Assembly: GCA_902789415.1 (NCBI GenBank)
Contig: CADAOD010000017.1
Location: forward strand, 1-51,410
DNA length: 51,410 nt
Direction: 5' to 3'
From: an uncultured Prevotellaceae bacterium
Lineage (GTDB): Bacteria > Bacteroidota > Bacteroidia > Bacteroidales > Bacteroidaceae
Shown here piece by piece: positions 23,126 through 31,821 of the stretch. Every line of letters starts with the position of its first letter. Within the stretch, counting starts at the first letter, position 1. The translations under genes and the position numbers were made by a program. The notes below the pieces were generated by a model. It did not search any database, was not told where the DNA came from, and saw only the letters and a program-made list of their open reading frames with translations.

Positions 23126-23200
23126 GGTGCCCGGTGGGACTCGAACCCACGACATTCAGAACCACAATCTGACGCTCTAACCAACTGAACTACGGGCACC
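23126..23200 (-). tRNA. tRNA-His (anticodon GTG)
   Basis: The minus strand gives a full cloverleaf: acceptor GTGCCCG/CGGGCAC, a G at -1 paired to C73 (the hallmark of bacterial tRNA-His), D arm GTTCAGTTGGTTAGAGC, anticodon stem TCAGA/TCTGA around loop TTGTGGT (anticodon GTG), and T arm GTGGGTTCGAGTCCCAC. CCA is not encoded. The integrase lies on its 3' side, so the 3' half is the probable attachment site. Confidence 0.97.
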
Positions 23201-23340
23201 ATTTCTGAATTGCGGGTGCAAAGGTACGGAGATTTTTTTAATCTACCAAACTTTTGTGGTAGTTTTTTATAAAAATTTAGATTTTGGTTAAAAATACATA
23301 ACAAAGAGAGGCCGTTCGCGCGCGTTTCAATTATTCTTTG

Positions 23341-23349
23341 TAATTTTGC
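23341..23349 (+). promoter_or_regulatory. promoter giving a probably leaderless Nif3 transcript
   Basis: TAATTTTGC is a -7 element ending four bases before the GTG start of the Nif3 gene, so transcription would begin at or next to the start codon. Confidence 0.6.
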
Positions 23350-23353
23350 AGCC

Positions 23354-24139
23354 GTGAAGATAAAAGAAGTGCTGAGCGCCCTTGAACGTTTCGCGCCTCT
23401 GCCCTTGCAGGAAAGTTGGGATAATGCTGGCTTGCAACTGGGACTGACAGAGACGGAGGTTTCAGGGGCATTATTGTGTCTGGACGTGAACGAACGCATT
23501 GTTGACGAGGCCATGGCGAAGGGTTGCAATCTGATTGTAAGCCACCATCCGCTATTGTTTCGTGGACTGAAGACTATTAGCAATCTGACCGACGTGCAGC
23601 GCATCGTGATGCGTGCCATACAGCAGGGCATAGCGGTGGTATCGATGCATACCAATATGGATAATGCGCGTGGCGGCGTGAACTTTAAGATAGCCCAGAA
23701 GCTGAACCTGCAGAACGTGGCGTTTTTTGCCCAGAAGCAGGTGGATGGTATTGAGGCTGGAAGTGGGGTAGTGGGCGAGTTGCCAGAACCTATGGCTGCC
23801 GACGACTTTGTCATAGCCGTTAAAAAGGCCTTTGACGTGGAGTGCGCTATGTGCAACGAACTGCTGCGCCGCCCCATTAAGCGCGTGGCCATTTGCGGTG
23901 GTGCAGGCGATTTCTTGCTCGACGAGGCAATTAAGAACCAGGCCGATGCGTTTATTACTGGCGAGATGCACTACCATCAGTACTTTGGCTACGAGCAGCA
24001 GATACAGATTTGCGTGATAGGTCACTATCAGAGCGAGCAGTATACCGCCGAAATCTTTGAGGAGATTATCCAGAAAGAGTGCCCAGGCGTAAAAACCTGC
24101 ATAGCCGAAACATGTACAAACCCCATTTTGTACATCTAA
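23354..24139 (+). CDS. Nif3-like dinuclear metal-centre protein
   Basis: The 261-aa protein starts at GTG (MKIKEVLSALERFAPLPLQE) and has the Nif3/YbgI family blocks: SWDNAGLQLG at about 20-29, LIVSHHPLLFRGLKT with the metal-binding HH near 65, VSMHTNMDNARGGVNF near 98-113 and the C-terminal DAFITGEMHYHQYFGYEQQI and VIGHYQSEQYTAE. The histidines bind two metals. It is a broadly conserved hexameric protein; the biological reaction is not settled. The zinc-ribbon gene follows after 41 bases, and the pair probably forms one unit. Confidence 0.93.
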   Translation: MKIKEVLSALERFAPLPLQESWDNAGLQLGLTETEVSGALLCLDVNERIVDEAMAKGCNLIVSHHPLLFRGLKTISNLTDVQRIVMRAIQQGIAVVSMHTNMDNARGGVNFKIAQKLNLQNVAFFAQKQVDGIEAGSGVVGELPEPMAADDFVIAVKKAFDVECAMCNELLRRPIKRVAICGGAGDFLLDEAIKNQADAFITGEMHYHQYFGYEQQIQICVIGHYQSEQYTAEIFEEIIQKECPGVKTCIAETCTNPILYI

Positions 24140-24180
24140 TATTGAACATTGAACATTAATATTATAAATTTAGTAGAATT

Positions 24181-25038
24181 ATGGCAAAGAAAGATCCATC
24201 AGAATTGTCAGTAGAAGAGCGCCTGAAGACGCTTTATCAGTTGCAGACTGCCCTCTCGGCTATCGACGAGAAGCGCTTGTTGCGTGGTGAGCTGCCTCTG
24301 GAGGTACAAGACCTGGAAGACGAAATTGAGGGCTTGACCACTCGTGTTGAGAAGATCTCGAACGAGATTGAGGATTATCAGAAGGCTATCAGCCAGAAGA
24401 AGGGCGAGATTGCCGATGCCGAGGCCAGCGTAGAGCGCTATAAGGCTCAGCTGGATGAGGTTAAGAACAACCGTGAATACGACACTCTCTCGAAGGAGAT
24501 TGAGTTCCAGACACTGGAAATTGAGCTGTGTAATAAGAAGATTCGCGAGGCTAACAACAAGATTGCCGACAAGCAGCGTGAGAAGGAGAACAGCGAGGCA
24601 CTGATTGCAGAGCGTCAGAGCGACCTTGACGTTAAGAAGAACGAGCTTGAGGAGATTATGGAAGAGACTCGCGTAGAGGAGGAGAAACTGAAGGAGCAGG
24701 TTAAGACTTTGGAGGCTAAGATTGAGGGCCGTCTGCTTACATCGTTCAAGCGCATCCGCAGAAACGCTCGCAACGGTCTGGGTATCGTTTACGTACAGCG
24801 TGATGCCTGCGGTGGTTGCTTTAACAAGATTCCACCCCAGCGCCAGTTGGATATCAAGATGCACAAGAAGATTATTGTTTGCGAGTACTGCGGACGTATC
24901 ATGATCGACCCAGAGCTGGCAGGCGTAAAGATCGACAAGGCAACAGGTGCTACCGAGGAGAAGAAGGGACGTGCAAAGCGCTCTATCCGCAAGACTTCGA
25001 CCTCGAAGAAGTCGACCGATGCCAACGATATGGAATAA
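24181..25038 (+). CDS. coiled-coil protein with C4 zinc ribbon (zf-RING_7 / CT398 type)
   Basis: The 285-aa protein is a long coiled coil at residues about 30-195, followed by a C4 zinc ribbon with CGGC near 213-216 and CEYCGR near 241-246. A basic Lys/Arg/Ser-rich tail ends the protein. The family (CT398, DUF164) is usually next to Nif3, as here, and its biochemical role is unknown to me. It is probably cytoplasmic and may bind nucleic acid or act as a scaffold. Confidence 0.9.
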   Translation: MAKKDPSELSVEERLKTLYQLQTALSAIDEKRLLRGELPLEVQDLEDEIEGLTTRVEKISNEIEDYQKAISQKKGEIADAEASVERYKAQLDEVKNNREYDTLSKEIEFQTLEIELCNKKIREANNKIADKQREKENSEALIAERQSDLDVKKNELEEIMEETRVEEEKLKEQVKTLEAKIEGRLLTSFKRIRRNARNGLGIVYVQRDACGGCFNKIPPQRQLDIKMHKKIIVCEYCGRIMIDPELAGVKIDKATGATEEKKGRAKRSIRKTSTSKKSTDANDME

Positions 25039-25047
25039 TCGGAAATG

Positions 25048-25497
25048 TTATAAATTCTGATAGTCGGGGATATCCTCTAAAAAGTAATATTTTTGGTTGG
25101 CATAATCCATCTTACAGCAAATGTGCTGCATGCCGTTGCTAACTATCAGATAATCTACCTTCAGCAAAAGATTGTAAGCCGATATTTGGTTGAACGTCTT
25201 TTGCTGAAGTTTTATTTGTGGGGCTTTGTACTCGATAATCATCTGGGGGGCTGCCACCTTATTATATAATACGGTGTCGCAACGCAGACGTTTCTCGCCC
25301 ACGCTCAACTCAATCTCGTTACCCATCAGTCCGGCAGGGTAGCCTTTATGTTCAACCAGATAATGCACAAAATGCTGGCGAACCCACTCTTCGGGCGTCA
25401 GCGCTACGTATTTTCGGCGTAAAAAGTCGAAAATTACCTGCTTATTGCCCTGTTGGGCTATTTTTATTTCGTATGTAGGGAGGTTTAATCGAAACAT
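25048..25497 (-). CDS. HSDR_N domain protein
   Basis: The 149-aa protein starts MFRLNLPTYEIKIAQQGNKQ and has the PD-(D/E)xK fold of the HsdR N-terminal family: ELSVGEKRLRCDTVLYN supplies the Asp and PQMIIEYKAPQ the Glu-x-Lys, near residues 88 and 103-105. Only the nuclease-type domain is present; there is no helicase part. It sits divergent from holA, a conserved arrangement in Bacteroidales, so it is probably a core gene and not an active type I restriction enzyme. Upstream in-frame ATG codons would run into the promoter and were not chosen. Confidence 0.85.
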   Translation of the reverse strand: MFRLNLPTYEIKIAQQGNKQVIFDFLRRKYVALTPEEWVRQHFVHYLVEHKGYPAGLMGNEIELSVGEKRLRCDTVLYNKVAAPQMIIEYKAPQIKLQQKTFNQISAYNLLLKVDYLIVSNGMQHICCKMDYANQKYYFLEDIPDYQNL

Positions 25498-25502
25498 TTT
25501 TG

Positions 25503-25522
25503 TAAATTTGCAGGCAAAATTA
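25503..25522. promoter_or_regulatory. overlapping face-to-face promoters of the HSDR_N gene and holA
   Basis: TAAATTTGC on the plus strand (25503-25511) and TAATTTTGC on the minus strand (25522-25514) lie two bases apart and point toward each other, inside a near-palindrome. The start sites cross, so only one polymerase can initiate at a time. Confidence 0.7.
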
Positions 25523-25545
25523 CAAATAATAAATGAAATAGCAAC

Positions 25546-26574
25546 ATGGCTGAGGCAAAAAATGTGAGTTTTGAGAGCATTATGCGCGATTTGGAGGCTG
25601 GAAAATATGCGCCCGTGTATTATTTGATGGGCGACGAATCGTATTATATCGACAGGATTGCCGACTATATAGCCGACCACGCGTTACGCCCTGAGGAACG
25701 TGATTTTAACCAGACTGTGGTGTTTGGATCGGATGTAAATGCATCGCAGATTGCCGATCTGGCACGCCGCTATCCTATGATGGCCGAGCGCCAGGTGGTG
25801 ATAGTAAAAGAGGCGCAAAATATAAAAAATACCGAGCCGCTTGAGCGCTACTTTGCACAGCCTATGGCCAGCACCGTGCTGGTGATGTGCCATAAGAACG
25901 GCAAGGTGGATGGGCGAAAATCTGGATACGTAAAAGCTATCAAAGCGCATGGTATACTGTTTGAGAGTATGAAGCTTAAGGATAGGGAACTGCCTGGATT
26001 TATTGAAAGCTATCTGAAAACTCGCCGCGTGAAGATTGATGCAAAATCGGTTCAGATGATAGCCGAGAATATTGGCGCCGATTTGAGCCGACTGGTGGGC
26101 GAGCTTGACAAAGTGATTATTTCGCTGCCCGAAGAGAATAGGGTAGTGATCCCACAGGTGGTTGAAGAGCAGATTGGTGTGAGCAAAGAGTTTAATGGAT
26201 TTGAACTTCGCGACGCCATTGTGAACCGTAATGTTTATAAAGCAAATCAGATAATAAAATATTTTGACGAAAATCCGAAGGCGGGTTCCATCTACTCATT
26301 TCTCCCGTTGCTCTTTAATTACTTCCAGAATTTGATGATTGCGTATTATGCGCCAAATAATAAGAGCCAGGAGGCGGTTGCAGAGTGGCTGGAATTTAAA
26401 AATGCATGGGCTGCCAAGGACTATATGACGGGTATGCGAAACTACTCTGGCATGAAGGTGATGCAGATAATTTCGAAGATGCGTGAGATTGACGCTAAAA
26501 GTAAGGGTCTGGATAACCCAAATACCCCCGCCGGAGAGCTGATGAAAGAACTGATTTTTTACATTTTGCACTAA
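25546..26574 (+). CDS. holA: DNA polymerase III subunit delta
   Basis: The 342-aa protein has the HolA pattern: APVYYLMGDESYYIDRIADY in place of a P-loop at about residues 21-40, MAERQVVIVKEAQNIKN, a central VLVMCHKNGKVDGRKS, and the C-terminal helical domain with NGFELRDAIVNRNVYKANQI and GSIYSFLPLLFNYFQNLMIA. HolA is the clamp-loader subunit that opens the beta clamp. It shares its promoter region with the divergent HSDR_N gene. A hairpin terminator follows after 30 bases. Confidence 0.95.
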   Translation: MAEAKNVSFESIMRDLEAGKYAPVYYLMGDESYYIDRIADYIADHALRPEERDFNQTVVFGSDVNASQIADLARRYPMMAERQVVIVKEAQNIKNTEPLERYFAQPMASTVLVMCHKNGKVDGRKSGYVKAIKAHGILFESMKLKDRELPGFIESYLKTRRVKIDAKSVQMIAENIGADLSRLVGELDKVIISLPEENRVVIPQVVEEQIGVSKEFNGFELRDAIVNRNVYKANQIIKYFDENPKAGSIYSFLPLLFNYFQNLMIAYYAPNNKSQEAVAEWLEFKNAWAAKDYMTGMRNYSGMKVMQIISKMREIDAKSKGLDNPNTPAGELMKELIFYILH

Positions 26575-26604
26575 ATTAGCCCCAAAGCTTACTCTAGAAT
26601 TTGC

Positions 26605-26635
26605 AAAAACAGCGCTTTTCGTGAGCGCTTTTTTT
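26605..26635 (+). terminator. holA terminator
   Basis: AGCGCT at 26611-26616 pairs with AGCGCT at 26624-26629; flanking A and T runs extend the stem, and seven T follow. Confidence 0.85.
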
Positions 26636-26689
26636 GTGCCTAAATGCCTGTAAAATAGGGGAGTTACGGCATTTTGTACCCTCTCAAAA

Positions 26690-26750
26690 CTCGCGTATTT
26701 CCAGATTTGCGGCCGATGGTTCAGAATACGCGAGAAATGGCAAAATCTGG
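26690..26750. other. possible H-type pseudoknot in intergenic DNA
   Basis: CTCGCGTATT (26690-26699) pairs with AATACGCGAG (26725-26734). CCAGATTT (26701-26708) pairs with AAATCTGG (26743-26750). The order 1-2-1'-2' is interlocked, as in a pseudoknot. No promoter was seen directly upstream, so it may be the 3' end of the holA transcript or a repeat element. Confidence 0.6.
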
Positions 26751-27349
26751 ATTTTTAGTGCCCTAAGAATTTGGACTTCACATTTATTATGATTTAATTC
26801 TGTTGATTTAAATTCTTAAATCCGAATACTTATTTAGAAGTTTAGATGTTTGTGGTTGTTGATTTTAAAATTTAAAACCACAAATCAGATATTTAGATTT
26901 GAATAAGAAAATCTAAATATTTAGATTATAATTTGTATATTGATATTTATGCATAGTATGTATAATGTATTTAAGCGATTAAAAATCAGGTAGTTACATA
27001 AATTGTATATAAAATCCTTGCAGAAATTGATGCTATATAAGCCAAAAAGCGGAATATACCCCTTTAAAAGTATAAAGTTTACGTAACTACCTAATTTATA
27101 CCCAATTAGTTAGCTTTAAATATTAAAATAACCCTTTGTACAGATTTGTTATCGTAAATTTAGATTTAAAAATATAAAGTCTCTATTTACCCCTTTAAAA
27201 CTTTTGATTTACAAATACAAAACTATAAACTAAAATTATAAAATCTTAAATTGTATCTACATTTGTTGTATAATTGAAATTTTTGTTTTACCTTTGTAAA
27301 CTGAAAGAAAACAGGGTGTAAAAGCCCCATTAAGCACTTAGTTACAGCA
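26751..27349 (+). promoter_or_regulatory. AT-rich control region of the XRE regulator
   Basis: No gene is seen. TTGTGGTT/AACCACAA repeats near 26849-26883 bracket an A/T stretch. AGGTAGTTAC (26988-26997) has its complement at 27083-27092. TACCCCTTTAAAA is repeated near 27056 and 27187. TACCTTTGT (27290-27298) is the likely -7 element of the XRE gene. The repeats are plausible binding sites for the downstream regulator. Confidence 0.5.
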
Positions 27350-27838
27350 ATGAAAGATAGAATTAGGCAAATTATGGAGAGCCAGCACATGACTCAGCAG
27401 CTCTTCGCCGACTACATCGGTCAGAGTCCAGCTACCCTTAGTAGCATCTTCAACGGTCGTACCCGTCCTACCCTGAACATCGTTGAAGCTATCAAAAAGA
27501 AAATTCCTAACATCAATACTGATTGGCTGATGTTTGGATCGGGCGACATGTATCTGCCCCAAAACACCCCTGATCAGGACCTGTTTTCGGAGGCTGAAGG
27601 TACCCCTGGTACCCACCCTATTGAGCAAAATTTGATGTTGAATTTTGACGATGCACCTGTACAAGCCCCCCAAAATGTGGTTCAGCAACCCCAAAATTAT
27701 AATAGTGTACGAAATACACACCCTGAAATCGTTCGAGAAGAAGTAAAATTTGTGGACAAACCACAGCGTAAAGTGATTGAGATTCGTGTGTTTTACGATG
27801 ACCAGACTTGGGATACTTTTGTACCTGCGAAGAAATAA
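27350..27838 (+). CDS. XRE-family helix-turn-helix regulator
   Basis: The 162-aa protein has an HTH domain at residues 1-60 (MTQQLFADYIGQSPATLSSI, FNGRTRPTLNIVEAIKKKIP), a flexible Pro/Gln/Asn-rich middle, and a conserved tail (KVIEIRVFYDDQTWDTFVPA). It is a DNA-binding regulator, in Bacteroidales often found beside the pyrK-pyrD genes as here. The target is unknown; the repeat-rich upstream region may be an autoregulatory site. pyrK has its own promoter after it. Confidence 0.88.
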   Translation: MKDRIRQIMESQHMTQQLFADYIGQSPATLSSIFNGRTRPTLNIVEAIKKKIPNINTDWLMFGSGDMYLPQNTPDQDLFSEAEGTPGTHPIEQNLMLNFDDAPVQAPQNVVQQPQNYNSVRNTHPEIVREEVKFVDKPQRKVIEIRVFYDDQTWDTFVPAKK

Positions 27839-27864
27839 TGTTTTGTGGTTTCAAAAAATAATAG

Positions 27865-27873
27865 TACCTTTGT
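27865..27873 (+). promoter_or_regulatory. pyrK-pyrD promoter
   Basis: TACCTTTGT is a -7 match 23 bases before the pyrK start. Confidence 0.6.
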
Positions 27874-27895
27874 ACCCGAATTAAAAATTTGAAGT

Positions 27896-28669
27896 ATGAA
27901 GAAGTATATACTTGACCTAAAGGTGAAGCAGGTAGAGCAGATTCATCAGCGTTATGTACTTATAAAACTCACTGATGAAAAACCTCTGCCCGATATGCTG
28001 CCCGGTCAGTTTGTAGAGGTGCGTGTAGATGGATCGGGATCTACCTTTTTGCGCCGCCCTATTTCCATTAACTTTGTTGATTGCGATGCTAACGAGCTGT
28101 GGCTGTTGGTAGCTACCGTAGGCGATGGAACCCGTGCATTGGCTAAACTGCAGCCTGGCGATACGCTAAACTGCGTGCTGCCATTAGGCAACGGCTTTAC
28201 ACCTGCCAAGAGTGGCGAGAAGGTGCTGCTGGTTGGCGGTGGCGTGGGTGTGGCCCCACTGCTGTATATGGGTGCCGAGATGAAGCGCCAGGGTATTGAG
28301 CCAACCTTCCTGTTAGGAGCGCGTACAGCCAACGACCTGCTGATGCTGCCTATATTTAATATGTACGGGCGCGTGTACGTAACAACCGAGGACGGATCGA
28401 TGGGCGAGAAGGGATTTGTAACTAACCACTCGCTGCTGAGCCAGGAGCGCTTTGACCGTATCAGTACCTGCGGACCTACGCCTATGATGAAGGCTGTGGC
28501 TCGTTTTGCCCGTCAGAATAACACAGACTGTGAGGTGTCGTTAGAGAACCTGATGGCCTGCGGACTGGGTGCTTGCCTGTGCTGTGTAGAGAAGACTACC
28601 GAGGGCAATTTGTGTGTTTGTAAGGATGGACCCGTGTTTAATATTAAGAAACTGTTATGGCAAGACTAA
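27896..28669 (+). CDS. pyrK: dihydroorotate dehydrogenase electron-transfer subunit
   Basis: The 257-aa protein begins [21 protein letters not shown] flavodoxin-reductase type FAD domain is at 1-100 ([20 protein letters not shown] with the RRPIS motif), an NAD-binding domain with [17 protein letters not shown] at about 107-123, and a C-terminal 2Fe-2S cluster in CGLGACLCC-x10-CVC near 220-242. It passes electrons from dihydroorotate oxidation in PyrDB to NAD. It overlaps pyrD by 13 bases, so the two subunits are co-translated for de novo pyrimidine synthesis. Confidence 0.97.
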   Translation: MKKYILDLKVKQVEQIHQRYVLIKLTDEKPLPDMLPGQFVEVRVDGSGSTFLRRPISINFVDCDANELWLLVATVGDGTRALAKLQPGDTLNCVLPLGNGFTPAKSGEKVLLVGGGVGVAPLLYMGAEMKRQGIEPTFLLGARTANDLLMLPIFNMYGRVYVTTEDGSMGEKGFVTNHSLLSQERFDRISTCGPTPMMKAVARFARQNNTDCEVSLENLMACGLGACLCCVEKTTEGNLCVCKDGPVFNIKKLLWQD

Positions 28670-29562
28670 ATGTAAAGATTGCTGACTTGGAGCTGAAGAA
28701 CCCAGTGATGACCGCATCGGGTACTTTTGGTTACGGATTGGAGTTTGCCGACCTGATGCCACTGGATGGTATCGGCGGTATTATTGTGAAGGGTACCACT
28801 TTGAACCCACGTGAAGGAAATGACTATCCACGTATGGCCGAAACAGCCAGCGGCATGCTGAACTGTGTAGGACTGCAGAATAAAGGCGTAGATTACTTTT
28901 GCGAGCACATTTATCCGCAGATTAAGGATATCGACACCAACATGATTGTAAACGTGAGCGGTTCGAGTCCTGAGGATTATGCCGAGTGTGCTGCCCGTAT
29001 CGATGCATTGGAAAATATCCCTGCCATCGAGCTGAATATCTCGTGCCCTAACGTAAAGGATGGTGGTATGGCGTTTGGTGTTACCTGTGCTGGTGCTGCC
29101 AGCGTGGTAAAGGCTGTGCGCCAGCGTTACCACAAAACGCTGATAGTAAAGCTGAGTCCGAATGTAACAGATATAGCCGAGATTGCGCGTGCTGTAGAGG
29201 CTGAGGGTGCCGATAGCGTATCGCTGATTAATACGCTGATGGGTATGGCTATCGATATCGAGAAGCGCAAAACGCTGCTGAGCATTAATACTGGCGGCTT
29301 GAGCGGTCCTTGTGTAAAGCCTGTGGCCCTGCGTATGGTATGGCAGGTGGCAAAGGCCGTAAAGATACCTGTAATAGGCTTAGGAGGCATTAGCTGCGCC
29401 AAGGATGCCATCGAGTTCCTTATGGCTGGTGCTACGGCTATCGAAATTGGTACGGCCAACTTCCTTGATCCGGCTGTGAGCATTAAGGTGAGGGATGGCA
29501 TTAACGAGTGGCTTGACGCGCATGGCTGCCAATCGGTAAGCGAAATCATAGGGGTTATTTAA
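28657..29562 (+). CDS. pyrD: dihydroorotate dehydrogenase B catalytic subunit
   Basis: The 301-aa TIM-barrel flavoprotein begins [20 protein letters not shown]. Family features include [28 protein letters not shown] with the active-site Cys of class 1B near residue 130, [12 protein letters not shown], and the FMN phosphate site [20 protein letters not shown]. The NISCPN Cys base marks it as the NAD-linked class 1B enzyme that needs PyrK. It overlaps pyrK by 13 bases. It converts dihydroorotate to orotate. Confidence 0.97.
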   Translation: MARLNVKIADLELKNPVMTASGTFGYGLEFADLMPLDGIGGIIVKGTTLNPREGNDYPRMAETASGMLNCVGLQNKGVDYFCEHIYPQIKDIDTNMIVNVSGSSPEDYAECAARIDALENIPAIELNISCPNVKDGGMAFGVTCAGAASVVKAVRQRYHKTLIVKLSPNVTDIAEIARAVEAEGADSVSLINTLMGMAIDIEKRKTLLSINTGGLSGPCVKPVALRMVWQVAKAVKIPVIGLGGISCAKDAIEFLMAGATAIEIGTANFLDPAVSIKVRDGINEWLDAHGCQSVSEIIGVI

Positions 29563-29596
29563 CCCCTTTTTTTATGTTTGTATGGATACAAAATTT

Positions 29597-29678
29597 GAGG
29601 GCTGCCAATCGGCAGCCCCCTTCTGCGAAGGGGGTAACCTTGCTAAAAATTTGAGGGCTGCCAATCGGCAGCCCTCAA
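29597..29678. repeat. duplicated hairpin after pyrD
   Basis: GGGCTGCC-AATC-GGCAGCCC occurs twice, at 29599-29618 and 29655-29674; the second copy extends to a perfect 12-bp stem (29651-29678). They are possible terminators or an extragenic repeat element. The 29563-29816 gap holds no other feature. Confidence 0.85.
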
Positions 29679-29816
29679 CCAACACAAAAACTAAACTAGA
29701 CTTAACTAAAGCAATTCTGGGGTTTTCCCAAATCCCTGATTGCGCTGCAAAGATACGCATAGTTTTTTAAACTACCAAATTTTTTTTGCATTTTTTTGCA
29801 ACCAAGGGGCTCTTTT

Positions 29817-30893
29817 CTATAAAATAACCGCATTTCGCAGTAAAATATAGTCTAAAATGGTCATTGCAGCCATCGCTTCGACAACAGAAACTGCTCTTGG
29901 CAAAACGCACGGATCATGGCGCCCGTGAGCAGTAAATGTGGTGGCATTGCCCTCTTTATCTACCGTTTGTTGCTCGGTAAGAATAGTGGCTACGGGCTTA
30001 AATGCCACGCGGAAGTAAATGTCCTGTCCATTACTGATGCCGCCCTGAATGCCGCCACTGTGGTTAGTGGTAGTGGTAATGCCGCTATCTGTAGGGCAGA
30101 ACACGTCGTTTACCTGACTGCCGCGCATGGTAGCGCTATCAAAACCATCGCCATACTCAAAGCCCTTAACGGCATTAATACTCAGCATGGCCTGGCCTAA
30201 CGAGGCATGCAACTTATCGAACTCAGGCTCGCCTAAGCCCGTGGGACAACCCTTTATTACGCAAGTAATGATACCGCCAATGGTGTCGCCCTCGCCCTTT
30301 ACCTTTGCTATCAGCGCCTCCATTTCGGCTGCTTTCTGCAGGTCGGGACAACGTACGGCGTTAGTCTCAGTAAGACTCAGGTCGTACTGGCTGTAATCCT
30401 TATCAAGCGCAATATCGCCTACCTGCGATGTGTAGGCCTGAATACTGATACCCTTCTGGCGCAATACCAGTTTGGCAAATGCGCCGCCCACGCAACGACT
30501 GATGGTGATACGGGCCGACGAGCGGCCGCCACCACGATGATCGCGAATGCCGTACTTCTGGAAATAGGTGTAGTCGGCATGCGATGGGCGGAACAGGTTA
30601 CGCATATTCTCGTAATCGTTGGAGTGCTGATTGGTGTTACGAACCATAAATCCGATGGGGCAGCCTGTTGTTTTGCCCTCGAACACGCCGCTCAGCAGTT
30701 CTACACGATCGGCTTCCTGGCGCGAGGTGGTGATGGCACTCTGACCAGGGCGACGGCGATTAAGCTCGCTCTGGATAAACTCCATATCGATATCGATGCC
30801 TGCTGGCATGCCATCGATGACGCCGCCAACGGCCTCGCCATGACTCTCGCCAAAGGTTGTGAGAGTGAATATGTGTCCAAATGTGTTGCGCAT
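29817..30893 (-). CDS. aroC: chorismate synthase
   Basis: The 358-aa enzyme starts at the ATG for [20 protein letters not shown], containing the GESHG motif at residues 15-19; an upstream ATG at 30944 adds unrelated residues and was rejected. Other motifs: [40 protein letters not shown] and SSARITI. It converts EPSP to chorismate with reduced FMN. It lies 26 bases after slyD, in one likely operon. Length is normal. Confidence 0.97.
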   Translation of the reverse strand: MRNTFGHIFTLTTFGESHGEAVGGVIDGMPAGIDIDMEFIQSELNRRRPGQSAITTSRQEADRVELLSGVFEGKTTGCPIGFMVRNTNQHSNDYENMRNLFRPSHADYTYFQKYGIRDHRGGGRSSARITISRCVGGAFAKLVLRQKGISIQAYTSQVGDIALDKDYSQYDLSLTETNAVRCPDLQKAAEMEALIAKVKGEGDTIGGIITCVIKGCPTGLGEPEFDKLHASLGQAMLSINAVKGFEYGDGFDSATMRGSQVNDVFCPTDSGITTTTNHSGGIQGGISNGQDIYFRVAFKPVATILTEQQTVDKEGNATTFTAHGRHDPCVLPRAVSVVEAMAAMTILDYILLRNAVIL

Positions 30894-30919
30894 AGTGGGT
30901 TGGGTATTATGTGGATGGA

Positions 30920-31534
30920 TTAGTGACAATGTCCGCATCCGCAACCACAGCCATCGTCGTGGTGGTGATGCTCGTGATCGCAGCCCTCATGATTGCAACC
31001 CTCGTGGTCGCCTCCGCAGCCACCACAACCGCCGCAGCCACCTGTCATATGCTTAATCAGGTGCTGAATCTCCTCGTCGGTAGCCTCGCGGTTCTCAATC
31101 ACCTTACCCTTAAAGTTCAGGGTTTTGCCTGCCAATGGGTGGTTGGTGTCGACAGTAACGCCGTCTTCCTCAATCTTAACAACCTTGGCCATGAACTGGT
31201 GATCCTCGTTGTCCATCAGGGTGATAACGGCTCCCTCGAAGATGTTATCGTGGTCGAAATGGCCGTTAACGGTAAATACCTCGCGGCTTACCTTGTGAAC
31301 ACCCTCGGCTACGTACTCGCCAAAAGCCTGGGCTGGTGCCAGCTCGAAATCAAAGCTGCTGCCCTTCTCAAGACCCTTTACCTTCTCCTCGAAAGCATCG
31401 AGTGCTACACTAAAGCCGGTGATGAACTCGAAAGGACGATCGTCGCCAGTCTGCTCCTCGAGCTCGCTCTTGCCATCCTTCAGGCTGTACAACTGGTATA
31501 CAACCGACATGAATCTGTTTTTTGTTTCTTCCAT
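30920..31534 (-). CDS. slyD: SlyD-like FKBP peptidyl-prolyl isomerase
   Basis: The 204-aa protein starts at [20 protein letters not shown]; the ATG at 31573 would lie inside the promoter. An FKBP domain at about 1-70 and 130-150 holds the SlyD insert-in-flap domain between them ([29 protein letters not shown]). The last 40 residues are metal-binding: [13 protein letters not shown] then EHHHHDD and [10 protein letters not shown], more Cys-rich than the E. coli tail. It is a chaperone/isomerase and likely nickel binder. A TAACTTTGC promoter (31578-31570) precedes it. Confidence 0.93.
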   Translation of the reverse strand: MEETKNRFMSVVYQLYSLKDGKSELEEQTGDDRPFEFITGFSVALDAFEEKVKGLEKGSSFDFELAPAQAFGEYVAEGVHKVSREVFTVNGHFDHDNIFEGAVITLMDNEDHQFMAKVVKIEEDGVTVDTNHPLAGKTLNFKGKVIENREATDEEIQHLIKHMTGGCGGCGGCGGDHEGCNHEGCDHEHHHHDDGCGCGCGHCH

Positions 31535-31569
31535 TATACCTATTATATATATATTATTATTTTCAGCCT

Positions 31570-31578
31570 GCAAAGTTA
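31570..31578 (-). promoter_or_regulatory. slyD-aroC promoter
   Basis: On the minus strand TAACTTTGC is a perfect -7 element, 36 bases before the slyD ATG. Confidence 0.75.
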
Positions 31579-31721
31579 CGCATTTTCTGTCAAATACACG
31601 AACGTTTAATCGTAAAAAGTAAAAAAATACTTATTTCAGGCTTTCTTTGATTTGTATCAATAAAAGGACTGTGTTCGCACACAATTACACAAAAATGTTT
31701 GCGTAAACCAAATAATCGCCG

Positions 31722-31730
31722 TACCTTTGC
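31722..31730 (+). promoter_or_regulatory. promoter of the secreted 120-aa protein
   Basis: TACCTTTGC is a perfect -7 element. The leader of about 85 bases includes an AGGCT-TGTAAAA-AGCCT hairpin and ends in a purine-rich RBS. Confidence 0.75.
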
Positions 31731-31821
31731 ACCGTCAAAAGATAACAAAGGGTAACAAATTAGTAAAAAAAGTAGGTAGGCTGTAAAAAGCCTCCGAGTA
31801 AAAAAAAGAAAGGGTAAAAAG

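Larger units (their letters stand above)
1..23126. mobile_element. accessory island with rep-par-int module ending at tRNA-His
   Basis: Everything left of the tRNA-His gene is accessory in character: a tyrosine integrase directly beside the tRNA, a Rep_3 initiator with iterons, ParA and its partner, HU/smalltalk, a BRO antirepressor, a broken BT4734/DUF3987 gene and a restriction/defence operon. No relaxase or conjugation gene is present in the window. The left end and its att repeat are not visible; I found no second copy of the tRNA 3' end. The cupin and glutaredoxin genes at 17.5-18.5 kb look like ordinary chromosomal genes, so the region may be two elements or a composite. The part from about 18,600 to 23,126 is the surest mobile core. 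Confidence 0.55.

Noticed and set aside
25048-25497. Type I restriction subunit HsdR of a defence system
   Set aside because: Only the N-terminal nuclease-like domain is present, without helicase, HsdM or HsdS, and it sits in a conserved place next to holA.
29572-29770. Short frames on both strands over the pyrD hairpins
   Set aside because: They are mirror products of the duplicated hairpins.
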